Translations under genes and position numbers: made by a program
Origin: Betaproteobacteria bacterium HGW-Betaproteobacteria-8
GTDB taxonomy: Bacteria; Pseudomonadota; Gammaproteobacteria; Burkholderiales; Methylophilaceae
Direction: 5' to 3'
Assembly: GCA_002842135.1 (NCBI GenBank)
Contig: PHCD01000040.1
Location: forward strand, 1-14,529
Length of the DNA: 14,529 nucleotides
In this document: piece after piece, positions 6,756-13,997 of the stretch
How the letters are laid out: the number at the start of each line of letters is the position of its first letter
Numbering within the stretch: position 1 is the first letter of the stretch
Notes under the pieces: model-generated
The model's database searches: none
Seen by the model: the letters and a program-made list of their open reading frames with translations, nothing else
Told to the model about the DNA's origin: nothing

Positions 6756-8237
6756 GTGCCCAGGCCAAAATCACTAAAAGACCTGCTACTCATCCATGAG
6801 CTGGCATTTATCCTGCTAGTTGTTCTCGCCGGTGCCGCCGGGGGTATTGGAATACACTTATGGGACCAATCCTCGCGCGAATCTCAGCGCATTAACCAAC
6901 TGGTACAGGAAATTCAGCAAACGCGTGGTGATCTTTACCGCCAGATGAAAGAGTTGTTCGATGCCTATTTCCTGAATGACATAGAGGCTGAAGAAGAATA
7001 CAACACCTATACAGCGTCCATAGAAGAGCATTTTGCAAAACTGCACGACCTGGCGGAAGGTGACGAGGAATTAACCGCCATCAGTGAGCTGGAAGCCAGC
7101 TATGAGTCATTCCTGATCAAGACACGTCCAATCTTTGACCGCCAACTGGTGTTCTCCAGCAGCGCGCTCGAGAAGAAACTGAATACCGACCTCGAATCGG
7201 ACGTATTTGAGCGTTATGAATCGGTCTCTGCACGGGCAGAAGGCCTGCTCATCCTCAAACAAAGGGAATTGGAGCAGCGGCTCGCGGAGTCCAAACGTAC
7301 TTCTACAGCACTGCTTATCATCCCGATCCTGCTGTCATCATTATTGCTACTGTTCTCCCGCTTTTTCCTTAAGCGGGCAATTGTCAAGCCGATCGAAGGC
7401 CTGGTCACAGCCACCACGCAGATCAGTGCGGGCAAACTGGCCCATAAGGCCCCGGAAACCGGTGCAGAAGAACTGGTTACACTGTCAGCCGCTATCAATC
7501 ATATGGCGGACGAACTGTCCATCAGCCAGGAAGCGCTGGTACGAACGGAAAAGCAGGCGGCACAGGGTCTGCTGGTTCCCATGCTGGCACACAACATCCG
7601 CAACCCATTGGCCAGCATCCGGGCTACAGCACAAGTGGCAGACGGCAGTGAGCTCGACCCCGACACACGCGAATCGCTGCAGGGCATTATCAGTACGGTA
7701 GACCGGCTGGAACGCTGGACTGGCGCCTTGCTTGCCTACCTGCATCCATTAAGGCCACAACCCAACCAGACAAATTTAAAACAGATTATCGAAGGTGCAC
7801 TGGTACCTTTACAGCAAAAATTGCGCGAAAAATCCATTGAGCTTGTGTTGCCAGACTGGGACAAGTTCGATTTACAGATTTTTACCGATGAGCATCTGCT
7901 GGAGCAGGCACTCTATAACCTGCTGCTTAACTCGATCGATGCCACCCCAAACCAAAGCAAACTTGAAATCAGGACAGAAAGCACCTCCGCCACCCTGCGC
8001 GTGCTGATTGCCGACCAAGGGCCAGGTATGCCTTTTTCACCAGACCCGACCTCACTCAGCCCCGGCCCCACCACCAAACGTTATGGCACCGGGCTCGGCA
8101 TCCCATTCGTTTTCAAAGTGTGTGAAACACTCTCGGGCAAAGTCAGTTTCAACAACCGTCCAGAAGGCGGCACACTGGTTGAACTGGTTTTGCCAAGACG
8201 GATTAAAACTTCCGACATTGACGAAAATATTCGTTAA
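6756..8237 (+). CDS. Membrane-bound sensor histidine kinase with HAMP domain, no adjacent response regulator
   Basis: This is a 493-residue two-helix sensor kinase. TM1 is about residues 12-35. A mostly helical, acidic periplasmic domain (about 36-182) resembles four-helix-bundle sensors, and TM2 is about 184-205. A HAMP region follows, then the dimerisation helix with phospho-acceptor His279 in AHNIRNPLAS, then an HATPase domain with N-box NLLLNSIDAT (from about 388), G1 DQGPGM (Asp420) and G2 GTGLGI (from 444). The residue after the His is Asn rather than the usual Glu. In most kinases that acidic residue assists phosphotransfer and dephosphorylation. The start is GTG 6756, six bases after tonB stops, with GGAAT overlapping the tonB stop codon as a possible ribosome binding site. 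No response regulator gene is in the window, so the signal and target are unknown. Confidence 0.9.
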   Translation: MPRPKSLKDLLLIHELAFILLVVLAGAAGGIGIHLWDQSSRESQRINQLVQEIQQTRGDLYRQMKELFDAYFLNDIEAEEEYNTYTASIEEHFAKLHDLAEGDEELTAISELEASYESFLIKTRPIFDRQLVFSSSALEKKLNTDLESDVFERYESVSARAEGLLILKQRELEQRLAESKRTSTALLIIPILLSSLLLLFSRFFLKRAIVKPIEGLVTATTQISAGKLAHKAPETGAEELVTLSAAINHMADELSISQEALVRTEKQAAQGLLVPMLAHNIRNPLASIRATAQVADGSELDPDTRESLQGIISTVDRLERWTGALLAYLHPLRPQPNQTNLKQIIEGALVPLQQKLREKSIELVLPDWDKFDLQIFTDEHLLEQALYNLLLNSIDATPNQSKLEIRTESTSATLRVLIADQGPGMPFSPDPTSLSPGPTTKRYGTGLGIPFVFKVCETLSGKVSFNNRPEGGTLVELVLPRRIKTSDIDENIR

Positions 8238-8309
8238 ATCCCGCCAGACATGCTTGCCTAAACCGCATTTTTTAACAACAATGGTGTTGTAAATGACACG
8301 ATTGAGATT

Positions 8310-8765
8310 ATGCTAAACCAACAAGTTCCAGACTTCGAATTACCTTCTACTGGTAGCAGGACGTTTAAACTTTCAGAGCATCTCGGCAAAACCCTGGTTA
8401 TCTATTTTTACCCGAAAGACTCCACCCCTGGTTGCACTTCCCAAGGCCAGCAATTTCGCGATGCCTATGCCGATTTTCAGGCCGCAGGTGCTGAGATTTT
8501 CGGCATTTCGCGCGACAGTTTGAAATCCCATGAGAATTTCAAAACCAAATTCACTTTTCCGTTCGACCTGCTGTCCGACACCGAAGAAACCGTCTGCAAT
8601 CTTTTCAGCGTCATGAAGATGAAAAACATGTACGGCAAACAGGTCCGAGGCATAAAACGCAGCACTTTCATTATTGATAAACAGGGGGTTTTGATACATG
8701 AATGGCGCAAGGTAAAAGTCGATGGTCACGCAAATGAAGTGCTTCACTATATCCAATCTCTTTAA
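8310..8765 (+). CDS. bcp: Thioredoxin-dependent peroxiredoxin, Bcp/PrxQ family (apparent 1-Cys type)
   Basis: This 151-residue cytoplasmic peroxiredoxin reduces hydrogen peroxide and organic hydroperoxides. The peroxidatic Cys42 lies in YPKDSTPGCTSQGQQF, the PrxQ signature. The resolving Cys found five residues later in E. coli Bcp is Gln47 here, and the alternative resolving position of some PrxQ enzymes (in HENFKTK) is Lys. The only other Cys, Cys96 (ETVCNLF), matches the Cys that is not the resolving residue in E. coli Bcp. The enzyme may therefore use a 1-Cys mechanism or an external thiol. The gene lies 72 bases after the kinase gene and 17 before the PhoH-type gene, all on one strand; the short gap before phoH suggests co-transcription. 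Confidence 0.94.
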   Translation: MLNQQVPDFELPSTGSRTFKLSEHLGKTLVIYFYPKDSTPGCTSQGQQFRDAYADFQAAGAEIFGISRDSLKSHENFKTKFTFPFDLLSDTEETVCNLFSVMKMKNMYGKQVRGIKRSTFIIDKQGVLIHEWRKVKVDGHANEVLHYIQSL

Positions 8766-8782
8766 TCAGGAATTCAGACAAC

Positions 8783-10180
8783 ATGAATAAAAAGCGTGAC
8801 GCCAATAACAAGCTGTTTGTCCTGGACACCAATGTGCTGATGCATGATCCGTCCAGCTTGTTCCGGTTTGAAGAACATGACATCTATCTGCCGATGGTCA
8901 CCCTGGAAGAACTTGATAACAACAAAAAGGGCATGACCGAAGTCGCCAGAAATGCACGTCAAGCCAGCCGGAATCTGGAAGAAATTGTAGGTGGCGCATT
9001 AAACAATCTCGAAGACGGCTGCCCACTTGCCATCAACGGCAACAAACATATCAGTGGACGTCTGTTTTTACAGACCCAGGCCGTCAGTGTCGATTTGCCC
9101 ATGCTGGCAGGCGGCAAGGCAGATAACCAGATTCTCGGTGTAGTCTGGGACTTGCAGAAGAAATACCCTGACCGCCCTGTCATCCTGGTCAGCAAGGATA
9201 TCAACATCCGCATCAAGGCACGCGCGATTGGCGTCCCTGCCGAAGACTACTTCAACGACAAGGTACTGGAAGACACTGAACTGCTGTACAGCGGCATGCG
9301 GGAACTGCCGGCGGATTTCTGGGATAAGCACAGCAAGGCAATGGAGTCCTGGCAGGATGCCGGCAGAATGTTCTATCGGTTAACCGGGCCGATCTGCAAG
9401 AACATGATCGTCAATGAGTTCGTCTATTATGAATATGAGCAGCCTTTCCACGCCATCGTGCGCAAGGTTGAAGGCAACACGGCAGTACTTGAGGTGGTCA
9501 AGGATTACACGCAAGCCAAGCACAATATCTGGGGTATTACCGCACGAAACCGCGAACAGAATTTTGCGCTCAACCTGCTGATGGACCCTGAGGTGGATTT
9601 CGTCACCCTGCTCGGGCAAGCCGGTACCGGCAAGACACTGCTGACCTTGGCTTCGGCGTTGACACAGACGCTGGACAAGAAAATCTACAGCGAGATCATC
9701 ATGACCCGCGTTACAGTCCCGGTCGGCGAGGATATCGGTTTTCTGCCAGGTACTGAAGAAGAGAAAATGGCACCCTGGATGGGGGCGCTGGAAGACAATC
9801 TCGACGTGCTCAACAAATCCGACGAGGATGCCGGTGAGTGGGGACGCGCTGCTACACAGGATCTGATTCGTACACGGATCAAGGTCAAATCCCTGAATTT
9901 CATGCGCGGACGGACTTTCCTGCACAAGTTCCTCATCATTGATGAAGCGCAGAATCTCACTCCCAAGCAGATGAAAACACTGATCACCCGCGCCGGACCA
10001 GGCACCAAAGTGGTCTGTCTCGGCAACATCGCACAAATCGATACACCATACCTGACAGAAGGCAGCTCAGGCCTGACTTACGTCGTCGACCGCTTCAAGG
10101 GCTGGGGGCATAACGGCCATATCACGCTGGTACGTGGCGAGCGCTCGAGGTTGGCCGACTTTGCCGCCGATGTTTTGTAG
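8783..10180 (+). CDS. PhoH family ATPase with N-terminal PIN domain (PhoH2 type)
   Basis: The 465-residue protein fuses a PIN ribonuclease domain to a PhoH P-loop ATPase/helicase domain. The PIN domain starts at VLDTNVLMHD with acidic Asp15, continues with TLEELDNNKKG, and contains SKDINIRIKARAIGV. The ATPase domain has Walker A GQAGTGKT (278-285), Walker B FLIIDEAQ with Asp387, and the GNIAQID sensor segment. Characterised PhoH2 proteins from other bacteria unwind and cut RNA; the physiological role in proteobacteria is uncertain, and the old link to phosphate starvation rests on E. coli PhoH, which lacks the PIN domain. CAGGAA lies upstream of ATG 8783. The gene ends before a strong hairpin terminator. 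Confidence 0.94.
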   Translation: MNKKRDANNKLFVLDTNVLMHDPSSLFRFEEHDIYLPMVTLEELDNNKKGMTEVARNARQASRNLEEIVGGALNNLEDGCPLAINGNKHISGRLFLQTQAVSVDLPMLAGGKADNQILGVVWDLQKKYPDRPVILVSKDINIRIKARAIGVPAEDYFNDKVLEDTELLYSGMRELPADFWDKHSKAMESWQDAGRMFYRLTGPICKNMIVNEFVYYEYEQPFHAIVRKVEGNTAVLEVVKDYTQAKHNIWGITARNREQNFALNLLMDPEVDFVTLLGQAGTGKTLLTLASALTQTLDKKIYSEIIMTRVTVPVGEDIGFLPGTEEEKMAPWMGALEDNLDVLNKSDEDAGEWGRAATQDLIRTRIKVKSLNFMRGRTFLHKFLIIDEAQNLTPKQMKTLITRAGPGTKVVCLGNIAQIDTPYLTEGSSGLTYVVDRFKGWGHNGHITLVRGERSRLADFAADVL

Positions 10181-10194
10181 CACCGCAGCCGCAT

Positions 10195-10236
10195 AACAAA
10201 TAAAAAAGCCCATGAAAATGGGCTTTTTTATTTGTT
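10195..10236. terminator. Bidirectional intrinsic terminator between the PhoH-type gene and ndh
   Basis: A perfect 19-bp stem (10195-10213 with 10218-10236) closes on a GAAA tetraloop. It contains GCCCAT/ATGGGC flanked by A6 and T6 tracts, so a U-tract is present in either direction. The site separates convergent genes. Confidence 0.92.
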
Positions 10237-10260
10237 TCTGCCTGACAGCAATCCTGACAA

Positions 10261-11592
10261 TCAGTGCAGCTTGACCTTCGCTTCCGTCCTGCGTGTAATC
10301 AACCTGGCAATGGTCTGCAGAAAGACTGTGAAAAATCCATGCAGCGCCATCAGATGCATTTTGTACAGGGACTGATACATGAAACGCGCTATCAACCCCT
10401 CGACAAACATGCTGCCGCCTGAAATGGCACCCATCAGGTTACCTACCGTTGTGTAGCGGCCCAGGTTCACCAGTGAGCCATAATCACGATAGGTGTATTC
10501 AGGAATAGGTTTTCCTGCAATGCGGCGTTTCACGGTAGTAACCAGCATGGAAGCCTGCTGGTGTGCTGCCTGCGCACGCGGTGGCACATTCTCGTCATAT
10601 CCCGGCCTTGGACATGCAGCGCAATCGCCGAAAGCAAAAATATGCTCATCACGTGTCGTCTGCAAGCTGCGGTGTACCAGCAACTGGTTGATACGATTGG
10701 CTTCCAGGCCATCCAGGTTGCTCAAGAAATCCGGGGCCTTGATCCCCGCTGCCCAGACCACTAGCTCTGACGGAATAAAACGCCCGGTGTGTGTGTAAAT
10801 GCCCTTCTCGGTCACCTCAGTTACCCGTTCTCCCATGTACAGATGCACCTTGAGCTTACGCAATTCCATCTCTACCGCATTGGATAATTTGGGCGGCAAT
10901 GCAGGCAATATCCTGTCACTGGCTTCGATCAGCGAGATTCTGATGTCACGGTCAGGATCAATCTTGTCCAGGCCGTAAGCTGTCAATTCCCGTGTGGTGT
11001 TATGCAGCTCTGCAGCAAGCTCGACACCTGTTGCACCCGCTCCGACAATCACCACCTCCAGCTGCCCGGCGCCAACCGGTTCCACCTGTGTATGGGCACG
11101 CACCAATGCGTTATGCAAGCGACGATGGAAACGTTCTGCCTGATCTTGTGTATCCAGCGCGATCGAATGCTCTCTGGCGCCTAGAATACCAAAATCATTC
11201 GTCGTACTGCCTACCGCGATAATCAGGGTGTCGTATTTGAATGTACGACGAGGAATCATCTCGTTACCATCTTCGTCATAAAATGGCGCCACATAGACTT
11301 CCCGCTTGGCACGGTCAAGCCCATCCATACTGCCGAGACGAAATCGGAAATGATTCCAGTGTGCCTGTGCCAGATACTCCAACTCATGCTTGTCCGGATT
11401 CATACTACCTGCTGCAATTTCATGCAACAAAGGCTTCCAGACATGAGTACGCGTGCGATCAATCAGGGTGATCGCCGCCTTGCCCTTACGCCCCAGGGTT
11501 CTCCCAAGGCGGGTAGCGAGTTCCAGGCCACCAGCACCACCGCCCACGATCACCACGTGATGCAATTCAGATTCTATTTTTTTTCTTCCCAT
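10261..11592 (-). CDS. ndh: Type II NADH dehydrogenase (NDH-2), FAD-dependent NADH:quinone oxidoreductase
   Basis: NDH-2 is a single-subunit, non-proton-pumping enzyme on the cytoplasmic face of the inner membrane that passes electrons from NADH to quinone. The 443-residue protein has an N-terminal FAD-binding motif HHVVIVGGGAGGLELATRLG and a central NADH-binding motif LEVVIVGAGATGVELAAEL. It also has the FAD segment HIFAFGDCAACPRPG and a C-terminal amphipathic region (about FMYQSLYKMHLMALHGFFTVF) for membrane attachment. ATG 11592 is preferred over TTG 11607 because GGA lies about ten bases before the ATG and the extra five residues precede the conserved core. The gene starts 44 bases after the lipoprotein cytochrome gene stops, with no terminator between, so the two are probably co-transcribed. 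Confidence 0.93.
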   Translation of the reverse strand: MGRKKIESELHHVVIVGGGAGGLELATRLGRTLGRKGKAAITLIDRTRTHVWKPLLHEIAAGSMNPDKHELEYLAQAHWNHFRFRLGSMDGLDRAKREVYVAPFYDEDGNEMIPRRTFKYDTLIIAVGSTTNDFGILGAREHSIALDTQDQAERFHRRLHNALVRAHTQVEPVGAGQLEVVIVGAGATGVELAAELHNTTRELTAYGLDKIDPDRDIRISLIEASDRILPALPPKLSNAVEMELRKLKVHLYMGERVTEVTEKGIYTHTGRFIPSELVVWAAGIKAPDFLSNLDGLEANRINQLLVHRSLQTTRDEHIFAFGDCAACPRPGYDENVPPRAQAAHQQASMLVTTVKRRIAGKPIPEYTYRDYGSLVNLGRYTTVGNLMGAISGGSMFVEGLIARFMYQSLYKMHLMALHGFFTVFLQTIARLITRRTEAKVKLH

Positions 11593-11636
11593 TGCTACTT
11601 GATCCAATACAAAAATTCGTTTCAGCGTTCCTACGC

Positions 11637-12191
11637 TTAGTTAAGCCAAGGCTTGTCACCACCACCCTGGTAAGAAGCACGCAGCCAGCCGATGATCTTC
11701 AGGATGTCATCCGTGGGGACCATTTCCGGGTTGTTCGCAACTTGCTGGTGCCAGCCCATCATACCCATATTGGTACCACCGGCAATGGTCTCAAACATAC
11801 CCTTGTCTGTTGTATGCTTTGCATACTGCCAACGTTCATCGATGATGCTAGGGCCTGTCTGGCCGCCTGCATTGCCACCATGACATTGGGTGCAGGAATA
11901 ATAGCCAAATTTCTTTTTACCTTCTTTGGCCGCTTCCGGGTCAGCCACATACAGCTTGGTGTAAGGGTTGATGCAAGTCTTCAGGAATTCCTTGGCCTGC
12001 GGAGTATCTGTCGCAACCGCCTTAATCGGCAAAGGGCTGCCATCCTTGGTAGATTCCAGTGCACATTGCGCACCACTGTCTGCCGATGCCGCAGCCTTTG
12101 TCTCGCTGCCTGGTGCATCCGAACCCTGGCCGCAACCAACCAGGACAAGTAAAAATGACAAACAGATCAATCCAGACTTAATTGAAACCAT
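11637..12191 (-). CDS. Lipoprotein cytochrome c, membrane-anchored XoxG paralogue
   Basis: This is a 184-residue mono-heme c-type cytochrome. Residues 1-20 form a lipoprotein signal with lipobox LVGC (lipidated Cys20), followed by a Ser/Ala/Gly/Thr-rich linker (21-42) and then the cytochrome domain. Heme attaches at CTQCH (100-104); Met144 or Met145 in GGTNMGMMGWH is the likely distal ligand. A Cys pair (Cys43, Cys73) before the heme motif is shared with the next gene and may form a disulfide. By hand alignment about 124 of 142 residues match the soluble paralogue at 12306-12821. XoxG accepts electrons from XoxF, and this copy would do so tethered to a membrane. ATG 12191 has AGGAG seven bases upstream and is preferred over the TTG at 12209 and the ATG three bases after it. 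Confidence 0.9.
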   Translation of the reverse strand: MVSIKSGLICLSFLLVLVGCGQGSDAPGSETKAAASADSGAQCALESTKDGSPLPIKAVATDTPQAKEFLKTCINPYTKLYVADPEAAKEGKKKFGYYSCTQCHGGNAGGQTGPSIIDERWQYAKHTTDKGMFETIAGGTNMGMMGWHQQVANNPEMVPTDDILKIIGWLRASYQGGGDKPWLN

Positions 12192-12250
12192 TGCTTCTCT
12201 CCTCATCAATAATTCTCAGCTGATTTTACCTCAAAGTGATTCAAGGACAT

Positions 12251-12286
12251 AAAAAAACGGCCATTGTCCAAGACAATGGCCGTTTT
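12251..12286 (-). terminator. Intrinsic terminator after the soluble xoxG gene
   Basis: The 15-bp stem AAAACGGCCATTGTC (12254-12268) and GACAATGGCCGTTTT (12272-12286) closes on a three-base loop. A7 at 12251-12257 gives a seven-U tract on the minus strand. It lies 20 bases past the stop of the soluble xoxG gene and before the lipoprotein gene, so it would reduce or stop read-through between the paralogues. Confidence 0.88.
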
Positions 12287-12305
12287 CAATCAAAGCTGAT
12301 TCAGA

Positions 12306-12821
12306 TTACTTCAGCCAAGGCTTATCGCCACCGCCTTGGTAAGATGCGCGCAACCAGCCGATAATTTTCAGGATGTCATCGGTAGGAACCATTTCCGGGT
12401 TTTTCGCTACTTGCTGATGCCAGCCCATCATGCCCATGTTGGTACCGCCTGCGATAGTCTCAAACATGCCCTTGTCTGTGGAATGCTTAGCATATTGCCA
12501 ACGGTCGTCGATAATGCTCGGGCCAGTCTGGCCGCCGGCATTGCCACCGTGACATTGAGTACAGGAATAGTAGCCAAACTTCCTTTTACCCTTCTTTGCC
12601 TGCTCTGGATCAGCTGCGTAAATCTTGGTATAAGGATTGATACATGTCGTCAAAAACTCTTTTGCTTCAGGTGTATCGCTATCCACAATCTTGATATTCA
12701 GTGGACTATTATCTTTTGTTGACACCAGATCGCACGCTGCGCTCGCTTGCAAAGGCATCAAGCCTGCAAGAGTGATCATTGAAACGAATAAGGTGGTCTT
12801 TACTGCTTTCTTGCTTAACAT
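12306..12821 (-). CDS. xoxG: Periplasmic cytochrome c, XoxG type (electron acceptor of XoxF)
   Basis: This is a 171-residue soluble mono-heme cytochrome c with a Sec signal peptide (LQASA|ACDL). Heme is bound at CTQCH (87-91), with the GGTNMGMMGWH segment supplying the distal Met. Cys30 and Cys60 form the conserved pre-heme pair. XoxG (cytochrome cL-like) takes electrons from the PQQ of lanthanide-dependent methanol dehydrogenase XoxF in the periplasm and hands them to the respiratory chain. The xoxF-xoxJ-xoxG order in one direction supports the call. ATG 12821 is chosen because GAGGAG precedes it and the signal peptide begins there; the open frame extends nine codons further upstream. The gap to the xoxJ stop is 124 bases, without an obvious terminator. 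Confidence 0.92.
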   Translation of the reverse strand: MLSKKAVKTTLFVSMITLAGLMPLQASAACDLVSTKDNSPLNIKIVDSDTPEAKEFLTTCINPYTKIYAADPEQAKKGKRKFGYYSCTQCHGGNAGGQTGPSIIDDRWQYAKHSTDKGMFETIAGGTNMGMMGWHQQVAKNPEMVPTDDILKIIGWLRASYQGGGDKPWLK

Positions 12822-12945
12822 GTCATCTCCTCGTTTTAATACAGGCATAGAGCCGGCCGATACCTTGTCTTACAGCCAGCCCTATTCAAAGTAACGAACT
12901 TCAATTTAGTTGGTTGACGCTATTGCCTTCCAAAACTACGAAATA

Positions 12946-13866
12946 TTACTCGTTTTTGGGGATTACGGCACCACGTTTTTTGGCTTTTTCTGCACGTTCA
13001 TCAACGACAGGTACATGCGGTATTCCGTACTCGTCGAGAATCTTCAGAATATCGGCCTGACGACGATCCAGCACTTCCTGGATCATGGCCTGACGCTCCT
13101 TATCACGCTTGCGCACGCCCATGGCAATATTGAATTGCAATTTCGCCTGAGCCGGCATACCTTCGTATTCCGGTGTCGGTACAACGACGAGCGGCACGCT
13201 GGATTTCTTGGCGTAATATCCGGCAATCGGACCCCAGACGATGGCAACATCAATTTCACCAGCAACGAGGTCATCGATCAGTTTACTGGGGGGCATGGTC
13301 AGGTCGCGGAAAATACGATAAGGCTTGGCATTTGCCATTAAATCTTTATCGTTAAGCGCACTGGCAACCGGGGTCTTGTCAACCACACCGATGTTCTTGG
13401 CCTTGCGCAGGTCGGGTGAATCCCAATCGGTAATGTTGTAGCCGCTATCCTTGCGATAGACAAACGCATAGGTCGAACGGTAATAGGGTTTCGTCGTCAT
13501 CAACATGTCGTTATAGGCAACTGTGCCGATAATGACGTCGCAACGGTAGGCATTCAGTGTATTGCGATAGTAGCCCAGCATGTGATGCCACCATTGGAAA
13601 GACAGCTTCTTGCCGAGGTCTTCTGCGATGAGTTCTGCAATTCTGTTCTCGAAACCTTCCTTTTTCATATTGGAGAACGGCAGGTTGTCAGCTTCAGCAC
13701 AAACCTTGAATTCACTCGGATCCGGTACACGACGCGGCTCCCCACCACGACCCATATCCATATCGACATTGAACTCGTTCGTTGTTGTAGCCTCTTCCGC
13801 AGATACAGGCAGCCCGAGACTGAACAGCATAAGGAAGAGTGGAAAGTGTTTTAGTTTGGCTAGCAT
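12946..13866 (-). CDS. xoxJ: XoxJ: quinoprotein dehydrogenase-associated periplasmic substrate-binding-like protein
   Basis: This is a 306-residue periplasmic protein with signal peptide 1-23 (PVSA|EEAT) and a type II substrate-binding fold (SBP_bac_3-like). Characteristic parts are FKVCAEADNLPFSN, RCDVIIGTVAYNDM, and the closing-hinge region LVAGEIDVAIVWGPIAGYYA. Cys56 and Cys109 could form a disulfide. XoxJ and MxaJ are encoded next to PQQ methanol dehydrogenases and appear to help the dehydrogenase mature rather than serve an ABC transporter; no permease or ATPase gene is nearby. The start ATG 13866 has GAGGA about eight bases upstream; the longer open frame to 13956 includes the terminator hairpin of xoxF and is unlikely to be coding. 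Confidence 0.92.
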   Translation of the reverse strand: MLAKLKHFPLFLMLFSLGLPVSAEEATTTNEFNVDMDMGRGGEPRRVPDPSEFKVCAEADNLPFSNMKKEGFENRIAELIAEDLGKKLSFQWWHHMLGYYRNTLNAYRCDVIIGTVAYNDMLMTTKPYYRSTYAFVYRKDSGYNITDWDSPDLRKAKNIGVVDKTPVASALNDKDLMANAKPYRIFRDLTMPPSKLIDDLVAGEIDVAIVWGPIAGYYAKKSSVPLVVVPTPEYEGMPAQAKLQFNIAMGVRKRDKERQAMIQEVLDRRQADILKILDEYGIPHVPVVDERAEKAKKRGAVIPKNE

Positions 13867-13916
13867 TGTTTCATCCTCGTCGTCATTAGCGGTCTTATTT
13901 ATATTATCTTTTAAAG

Positions 13917-13947
13917 CAAAAAAACACCCCGCCGAAACGGGGTGTTT
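13917..13947 (-). terminator. Intrinsic terminator between xoxF and xoxJ
   Basis: AAACACCCCG (13922-13931) pairs with CGGGGTGTTT (13938-13947) around a six-base loop. A7 at 13918-13924 gives a U-tract on the minus strand. It lies 50 bases past the xoxF stop. Partial read-through here would leave xoxF mRNA more abundant than xoxJ and xoxG mRNA. Confidence 0.88.
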
Positions 13948-13997
13948 ATAGGACACACTAACTAACGGTTAGTTCTGTAGCAAGTCTTACGACTCAA

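Noticed and set aside
8275..8290. Small hairpin (ACAACA/TGTTGT) before the peroxiredoxin gene
   Set aside because: Only six AT-rich pairs and no T-run; too weak to call a terminator or operator.
9380..10036. 218-codon open frame on the minus strand
   Set aside because: Antisense to the PhoH-type ATPase gene, including its Walker motifs; no independent features.
11592..12152. 186-codon open frame on the plus strand
   Set aside because: Antisense to the lipoprotein cytochrome c gene. A similar antisense frame occurs over the paralogue at 12336-12722, as expected when two homologous genes share codon patterns.
12822..12945. Promoter search in the xoxJ-xoxG gap
   Set aside because: TTGAAG-like boxes exist on the minus strand but none has a good -10 element at suitable spacing.
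12946..13866. Substrate-binding protein of an ABC transporter
   Set aside because: No permease or ATPase gene is nearby; position between xoxF and xoxG and overall likeness fit XoxJ.
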